A stretch of DNA of 44,409 bases from Fragilaria crotonensis (taxonomy: Eukaryota; Bacillariophyta; Fragilariophyceae; Fragilariales; Fragilariaceae): NCBI GenBank assembly GCA_022925895.1, contig JAKSYS010000521.1, positions 1-44,409 on the forward strand, in the 5' to 3' direction. The position numbers and the translations under genes were made by a program. A model generated the notes under the pieces. That model was given only the letters and a program-made list of their open reading frames with translations, was not told where the DNA came from and ran no database searches. Of this stretch, positions 41,275 through 44,409 are shown piece after piece (position 1 is the first letter of the stretch; the number at the start of each line of letters is the position of its first letter).

Positions 41275-44200
41275 CATTTTTAGGAACCGACATCAATTTG
41301 CGGAGCGTCTGGATCGAGATCTCCTTGCAGCAAGTTTGGCGGCTGAAGCATCTATTCCACAGTTTGGCGAACACGCCTGGTCTGCAGAATTATCAATGGC
41401 TAGACGTCGTGTCCAGTACCTCAAGAAATGTTTATCGATCACCAAATCGGGACTTGATCTCACAAATTCAGCAGAATATGCTCGAAATTTCAGACGACAA
41501 CATTCCGAACAATAAAGAGCAATGTTCTTGTTGTTTACGTTTAGCGAATCGCGAAGTTCATCGGATTATTAAGCAGAGTTTTGTTACCCGAGATACGGAG
41601 CGGCGACAGCGAATCAAGAGCTCGAGAAATCGATTCGAGTTTCTGATCAACAGACAGCAAAACGGTTGAGACGCATCAAGAAGGCCGAGGACATCAAAGC
41701 AGTTACAACAAAACTTCAAACGTTAGGAAACATCATCGATCAGGTGTCGTTAGGCTGGAGATTCCACTGTGCAACGAAGACGATCCTGCTACTTGCACCC
41801 AGTGGACACAAATTGATGTGCCTTCGGAAATAGTTCGGCTGCTCCAAGAACGTAACCGACGCCATTTTGGCCAAGCGCACGGAACACCCTTCACAATTCC
41901 ACCGCTCGCAGAATTATTGGGTTACACAGGTATTGGCGAAGCGCAGAAACAGTTTCTACACGGAACATTTGACGTCACAGGTTACGACGAGAGTGTTAAG
42001 CTTCTGATTCGCCATCTTCAGTACTCACATGAGTGGTCCCGCGATCTCATTCGACCAACGATAAGTGACGACGACTTCTGTGAGAAATTGAGACTCTGGT
42101 CTGAATCAACTACAACTTCTCCCTCCGGAATGCACTTGGGACACTATAAGGCTCTAATCTCCCGGCATTCTTTTTCTTCCGATGCGCCAGATGAAGATTT
42201 GACCCCGGAATTCAAAGCAAGCCGTGATGAATTGAATTATAGACAGCAAGCCCTCCGCCAACTCCGTCTGGATATGATTAATTATGCACTCGAGAGGGGG
42301 TACTCGCTTCAGCGTTGGCAAAAAGTCGTCAACACGATGCTCTTCAAAGATCCGGATAATGTGCGATTACACCGCACAAGGGTCATTCACATCTACGAAG
42401 CGGATTTTAACCTTTTCCTCGGTATCAAGTGGAGCAGCGATGCATCAAGCCGAAGATCTTCGTCTCTTAATGAAGGGCAATTTGGGTCACGGCCATATCG
42501 TAATGCCACAGATCCTGTTTTCATCGAAGAACTTCAATTGGAAATCTCTCGAGCCACCCGAAAGCCCGTCGTGTTGACAAACTATGATGCCACAGCGTGT
42601 TATGATCGGATTATCCCGAACCTAGGGATGACAGTTAGTCAGAAATATGGTGTTCCGGCAGAAGTCACCGAGAGCAACGCGTCGACCCTTGAAAAAGCTG
42701 AGTTTCATGTTCGAACAGAACTCGGAATTTCCCCCACGAGTTACCATCACGAACCAGAATTCCCAGTGTATGGCACAGGCCAGGGAAGTGCAAACTCACC
42801 GGCTATTTGGTGTTTTCTATCTAGTACCCTCTTCGATTGTTATGATACCAGGGCACATCAGGCAATTATGTTGGGATACTCATAATGATGTCAGAGTCCA
42901 CTTTGGTCTTATTGGATTTGTTGACGACTGTAATGGTCAAACAAACTCCTTTGGAAGCGACAGCTCGACTGAGACAGTTCATCAGATAGTATCTCAAGCC
43001 CAGACTAACGCGCAATGCTGGTCAGACCTCTTACACGCAAGCGGTGGCGCCCTCGAATTGAGCAAGTGTTCCACTCATATTCTTCAATGGCAATTCTCGC
43101 TTTCGGGAGCACCAGTGTTAGTTCCGATGCATTCTGGACCGGAAGTATCTATGGAAGTCTGGGATCGTCAAGCGGATTCAGCAAAAACACTACAAGTACT
43201 TCCGGCTTATAAGGCTCACAAGACTTTAGGACACTACAAGGACCCAGCGGGAACACAACGAGAGCAATACCGCCAATTGAAAAGAAGCGATGCGATTACG
43301 GCTCTTTATGTGGGAGACTCCGCTCAGTCGCCTCGAAGCGTGGACGTTTTATTTTGCATGTTATTTACCGGCAGTGAGTTATCCGTTGGCTAGCTCGTCT
43401 CTTACCAAACTGGATCTCGAACGCGTGCAGCGGAAAGCAATGTCTATAATTGTTCCACGTTGCGGATTCAATCGCAATACCAAGAAAGCGATTCTATATG
43501 GTCCCTTAGCCCTTGGAGGTGCTAATTTTCGGTCTCTGTATGTTCAACAAGGGGTTTCTCAAGTCATGATGTTCATTCGACATTGGCGCAAACAGTCGCT
43601 GACTGGGAGGTTGCTACGCATCGCTGTCTCTTGGTTCCAGGCTCAAGTCGGCGTTTCGTTCTCTATTCTTGAAAATGTTCATTCTGCGTTGCCGCAACTC
43701 GAATCCAAATGGCTCAGCTCCCTTAGATTGTTCTTAGCCAACATTGAGGCAAAGCTTCGACTCGATGTGACCTATCTTCCTGCACTCCAAAGGTTGCACG
43801 ATTTCTGCATCATGGACGCGGTGATATCATCGGGACGTTTTACTCCTAAGGAGATTTGTCGAATTAACTATTGCAGATTGTTTTTACAGGCAATCACTGT
43901 TTCTGATTTGACAAGTATGAACGGTCGTACCTTGGATCACAATAAACTGAGTGGGCGTCATTCGCTTCTCAGTAGTTCTACTCATGGGACATCTATCTAT
44001 CAAGAACGACCTTCAGAGTCAACTTGGAAGCTGTGGTCGAAGGCAAATACCCTATGGAGCAGGTCGGATGGCACTCTCATCCAACCTCTCGGTGATTGGA
44101 TCATACCCATCCACCAAATGCATCAGCGCCACCCGGCGTACTGGTTCGCCGGTCATTTGTGGGTTCGGCTTCAGGAGCAGACATACGGAAATGTACTCCG

Positions 44201-44409
44201 ACATCATCGGATCGATGTTTCCGTGAAACGCGTACCTATTGCGAATGGAGTGCCGCGCACAATCGAAACCTGAGTATTGGACAATTGCTCACCAAACTCA
44301 TATCTGGAATAAATCGCCCTCCTTTTGCAGGTACATTCACACAATTCGTCGCGTCACTTCCTGCCTGGGAGTTAGAGCTCTTGCATCACGTGGAGATGGA
44401 AGAAGATCC
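41275..44409 (+). pseudogene. Retrotransposon reverse transcriptase and C-terminal region, frameshifted, incomplete at window edge
   Basis: After a linker, the RT reads SGMHLGHYKALI (about 42128-42163), the motif-A Asp pair in NYDATACYDRI (about 42580-42612), motif B in GTGQGSANSPAIW (about 42773-42811), and, after a frame change near 42880, motif C in GFVDDCNGQ (about 42914-42940). The polymerase Asp residues are all present. Another frame change near 43300-43390 leads to a C-terminal region with VPRCGFNRNTKKAILYGPLALGG and YVQQGVSQVMMFIRHW. A further break near 44230 leaves a frame reading LSIGQLLTKLISGINRPP that continues past the window end. It is a dead or badly sequenced copy, but only moderately diverged. 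Confidence 0.88.

Larger units (their letters stand above)
36972..44409 (+). mobile_element. Non-LTR retrotransposon (LINE-like, APE endonuclease), degraded, runs off window
   Basis: A gag-like ORF1 region, an APE-type endonuclease, a reverse transcriptase and a C-terminal domain follow one another on the plus strand over 7.4 kb, all interrupted by frame changes. No LTR and no integrase were found. The 3' end and poly(A) or tail repeat lie beyond the right edge, and the 5' limit is uncertain (somewhere before 36972). Base texture is more uniform than in the host genes. I consider it a family specific to stramenopiles or diatoms, from recalled pattern only. Confidence 0.85.

Overview
The window looks like nuclear DNA of a diatom, most likely a pennate one. 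That is inference, from five things: a DUF6824 (NHPGN-type) regulator of the kind expanded in diatoms, presequences with AF/AFT (ASAFAP-like) motifs, short GT-AG introns of about 70-300 nt, a zinc-fingerless FPG glycosylase, and an APE-endonuclease non-LTR retrotransposon of a type I associate with diatoms. Genes lie on both strands, are separated by 0.3-1.6 kb, and show no operons.

Left third (1-15.1 kb). An aspartate aminotransferase (+) converges on an FPG/MutM-like DNA glycosylase (-). The glycosylase diverges from a type II membrane glycosyltransferase (3727-5085, PF03407-like). A decayed Ty1/copia RNase H fragment follows, then GatA of the Glu-tRNA(Gln) amidotransferase (-) and a weakly supported CDF-type metal transporter remnant or gene (-). 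Next comes the most striking gene, 9460-12935. It is a paralogue of the first glycosyltransferase that carries three full catalytic domains in tandem, with DVD motifs exactly 331 codons apart, and an amplified N-glycosylation-rich stem. A fucosyltransferase-like type II membrane protein (-) closes this group, giving five glycosyltransferase catalytic domains in three genes within about 11.5 kb.

Middle (15.1-26.7 kb). A probable plastid PDZ protein with one intron, a GCK/CHCH-like cysteine protein (-), a YjbQ-family protein with one intron, a rotted ankyrin-repeat pseudogene (-), a single-polypeptide ribokinase-ITPase fusion, a small hypothetical protein (-), and a strongly CpG-depleted block of about 1.2 kb with no recognisable gene.

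Right (26.7-44.4 kb). A bZIP factor with a glutamine-repeat tail (-), a tail-anchored Qc-SNARE, a Q/P-rich disordered protein, a DUF6824 protein whose coding sequence is split by a 321-bp hAT-type MITE with a perfect 8-bp target duplication, and a nuclear-type PAS protein (-). The last 7.4 kb are a degraded non-LTR retrotransposon (ORF1, APE endonuclease, RT) that runs off the right edge.

Two window-wide patterns stand out. Several otherwise well conserved genes carry a single reading-frame break, three of which are explained by one missing base in a short T or A run, so consensus error must be excluded before calling pseudogenes. Intergenic DNA is also repeatedly decorated with GTAC-centred palindromes.
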